Shown here piece by piece: positions 62,741 to 64,000 of a stretch of 64,000 nt of DNA. Position 1 is the stretch's first letter. The number at the start of each line of letters is the position of its first letter. The stretch covers positions 124,001 to 188,000 of the forward strand of contig NZ_JMQN01000047.1 of the NCBI RefSeq assembly GCF_000705555.1. The letters run 5' to 3'. Both the position numbers and the translations under genes were made by a program. Source of the stretch: Marinobacterium lacunae (GTDB taxonomy: Bacteria > Pseudomonadota > Gammaproteobacteria > Pseudomonadales > Balneatricaceae). The notes beneath the pieces were generated by a model. It saw only the letters and a program-made list of their open reading frames with translations. It was not told where the DNA came from and ran no database searches.

Positions 62741-64000
62741 ATGTCTAAACTGCGTACGCTCTCTTTCGACGCGATTGTGGTCGGCGGTGGCGGTGCGGGC
62801 ATGCGTGCTGCACTGCAGCTGGCACAGTCCGGCCTGAACACTGCTTGTGTGACCAAGGTTTTCCCGACGCGTTCCCATACCGTGTCTGCTCAGGGTGGTA
62901 TCACCTGCGCGATCGCCAGTGCTGATCCGAACGATGACTGGCGCTGGCACATGTATGACACCGTAAAAGGTTCTGATTACATCGGTGACCAGGATGCGAT
63001 CGAATACATGTGTTCTGTCGGTCCTCAGGCTGTATTCGAACTTGATCACATGGGTCTGCCGTTCTCCCGTACCGAGACCGGTCGTATCTATCAGCGTCCT
63101 TTCGGTGGTCAGTCCAAGAACTTCGGTGAGGGCGGTCAGGCTGCCCGTACCTGTGCTGCTGCAGACCGTACAGGTCATGCGCTGCTGCACACCCTGTATC
63201 AGGGCAACATGAAGGCGGGTACTACCTTCCTGAATGAATGGTATGCCGTCGATCTGGTTAAAAATGCCGATGGTGCGGTAGTGGGCTGTATCGCTATCTG
63301 CATCGAAACCGGTGAAACCGTTTACATCAAGGCCAAGGCAACCGTGCTTGCTACCGGTGGCGCTGGTCGTATCTATGCCTCTACTACCAATGCGCTGATC
63401 AATACCGGTGACGGTGTGGGTATGGCGCTGCGTGCAGGTGTTCCGGCGCAGGATATGGAGATGTGGCAGTTCCATCCGACCGGTATTGCCGGTGCGGGTG
63501 TCCTCGTGACCGAGGGTTGCCGCGGTGAGGGGGGCTACCTGATCAACAAAAACGGTGAGCGCTTCATGGAGCGTTATGCTCCGAACGCGAAAGATCTGGC
63601 TGGCCGTGACGTTGTTGCTCGCTCGATGATTCTGGAGATTCTGGCTGGTAATGGCGCCGGGGAGAATGGCGATTACGTATACCTGAAGCTGGATCATCTG
63701 GGTGAAGAGGTTCTGCACTCTCGTCTGCCGGGTATCTGTGAGCTGTCCAAGACCTTCGCTGCTGTGGATCCGGTCAAAGAGCCGATTCCTGTTGTGCCGA
63801 CATGTCACTATATGATGGGTGGTCTGGCGACCAACATCGGCGGACAGGTTATCGCTCCGAATCTCGAGGGTGAAGATCAGATCGTCAAAGGTCTTTATGC
63901 CTGTGGTGAAGTGGCGTGTGTATCTGTTCACGGTGCTAACCGTCTGGGTGGTAACTCCCTGCTTGACCTGGTGGTATTCGGCCGTGCAGCAGGTCTGCAG
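62741..64000 (+). CDS. sdhA: Succinate dehydrogenase flavoprotein subunit (cut by the right window edge)
   Basis: This is the catalytic subunit of complex II, which oxidises succinate to fumarate with covalent FAD. The visible 420 codons cover about 70% of the usual ~590-residue protein. They include the FAD site [15 protein letters not shown] (residues 11-25), the His that links FAD at residue 46 ([11 protein letters not shown]), the substrate region [13 protein letters not shown], and [11 protein letters not shown]. The frame is open at the edge, with no defect seen. sdhB should follow outside the window. Confidence 0.97.
   Translation, partial: MSKLRTLSFDAIVVGGGGAGMRAALQLAQSGLNTACVTKVFPTRSHTVSAQGGITCAIASADPNDDWRWHMYDTVKGSDYIGDQDAIEYMCSVGPQAVFELDHMGLPFSRTETGRIYQRPFGGQSKNFGEGGQAARTCAAADRTGHALLHTLYQGNMKAGTTFLNEWYAVDLVKNADGAVVGCIAICIETGETVYIKAKATVLATGGAGRIYASTTNALINTGDGVGMALRAGVPAQDMEMWQFHPTGIAGAGVLVTEGCRGEGGYLINKNGERFMERYAPNAKDLAGRDVVARSMILEILAGNGAGENGDYVYLKLDHLGEEVLHSRLPGICELSKTFAAVDPVKEPIPVVPTCHYMMGGLATNIGGQVIAPNLEGEDQIVKGLYACGEVACVSVHGANRLGGNSLLDLVVFGRAAGLQ

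Noticed and set aside
62324-63931. A 535-codon open frame on the minus strand
   Set aside because: It lies fully antisense to sdhD and sdhA, which have strong family motifs. Its translation has low-complexity, Thr/His-rich composition and no recognisable domain.

Overview
The window is chromosomal DNA from a gammaproteobacterium. Gene content and order look like the Oceanospirillales/Pseudomonas side of the class: pobA with a PobR-like AraC regulator, mlaA-rssB-rssC and tal-dusA blocks, gltX beside Ala/Glu/Ala tRNAs, purM-purN with DUF2066-perM-hda, and gltA divergent from sdhCDA. Base composition is moderately GC-rich and even. I see no insertion sequence, integrase, prophage or CRISPR array, so this looks like core chromosome with a few accessory metabolic loci.

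Layout. (1) 1-4.3 kb: a coiled-coil protein cut by the left edge, a short CDF-type metal transporter, a TRIC-type channel, a small hypothetical, then an XRE regulator upstream of a class III nucleotide cyclase. (2) 4.4-8.4 kb: an alanine/glycine-type symporter, aspartase and cytosolic asparaginase, a route from asparagine to fumarate. (3) 8.4-17.6 kb: a PobR-like AraC regulator divergent from a catabolic operon (TRAP binding protein, SDR, ketosteroid-dehydrogenase-like flavoprotein, NIPSNAP protein), a PAS-GGDEF-EAL protein, and pobA. I propose these genes form and consume 4-hydroxybenzoate. (4) 17.7-27 kb: DUF599 protein, htpG, and a set comprising a DUF294 nucleotidyltransferase, a symporter-fused histidine kinase, a small membrane protein, a sensor-like protein fused to a DEDDh exonuclease, and a stand-alone receiver. 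(5) 27.2-29.7 kb: mlaA and an RssB/RssC-like phosphatase/STAS pair.

(6) 29.7-35.9 kb: a D-amino acid aminotransferase gene and a tight six-gene operon (DUF1445, pxpA, pxpB, pxpC, DUF4392, lysR). It contains both halves of D-glutamate cyclase as separate genes around 5-oxoprolinase. (7) 35.9-43.2 kb: tal, dusA, a methyltransferase, a phosphoethanolamine transferase coupled to dgkA, a structured gap with a possible sigma-54 small RNA on the minus strand, gltX and three tRNAs. (8) 43.4-52.1 kb: a putative metallopeptidase, then a signalling run with an HD-GYP protein, a Cache histidine kinase, a methyltransferase, a GGDEF protein, YjbQ and an EAL protein. (9) 52-60.2 kb: yfcL, DUF3108, purN, purM, DUF2066, a PerM-family protein, hda, a hypothetical, a pseudouridine synthase, a zinc-ribbon protein, tcdA and tRNA-Gly. 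(10) 60.3-64 kb: gltA facing away from sdhC-sdhD-sdhA, the last cut by the right edge.

The most interesting points are the D-glutamate/5-oxoproline locus with two same-motif inverted repeats in its promoter, the possible cyclohexanecarboxylate-to-4-hydroxybenzoate operon feeding pobA, and the candidate sigma-54 small RNA upstream of gltX. All functional calls come from reading the sequence and recalled family knowledge; no search was run.
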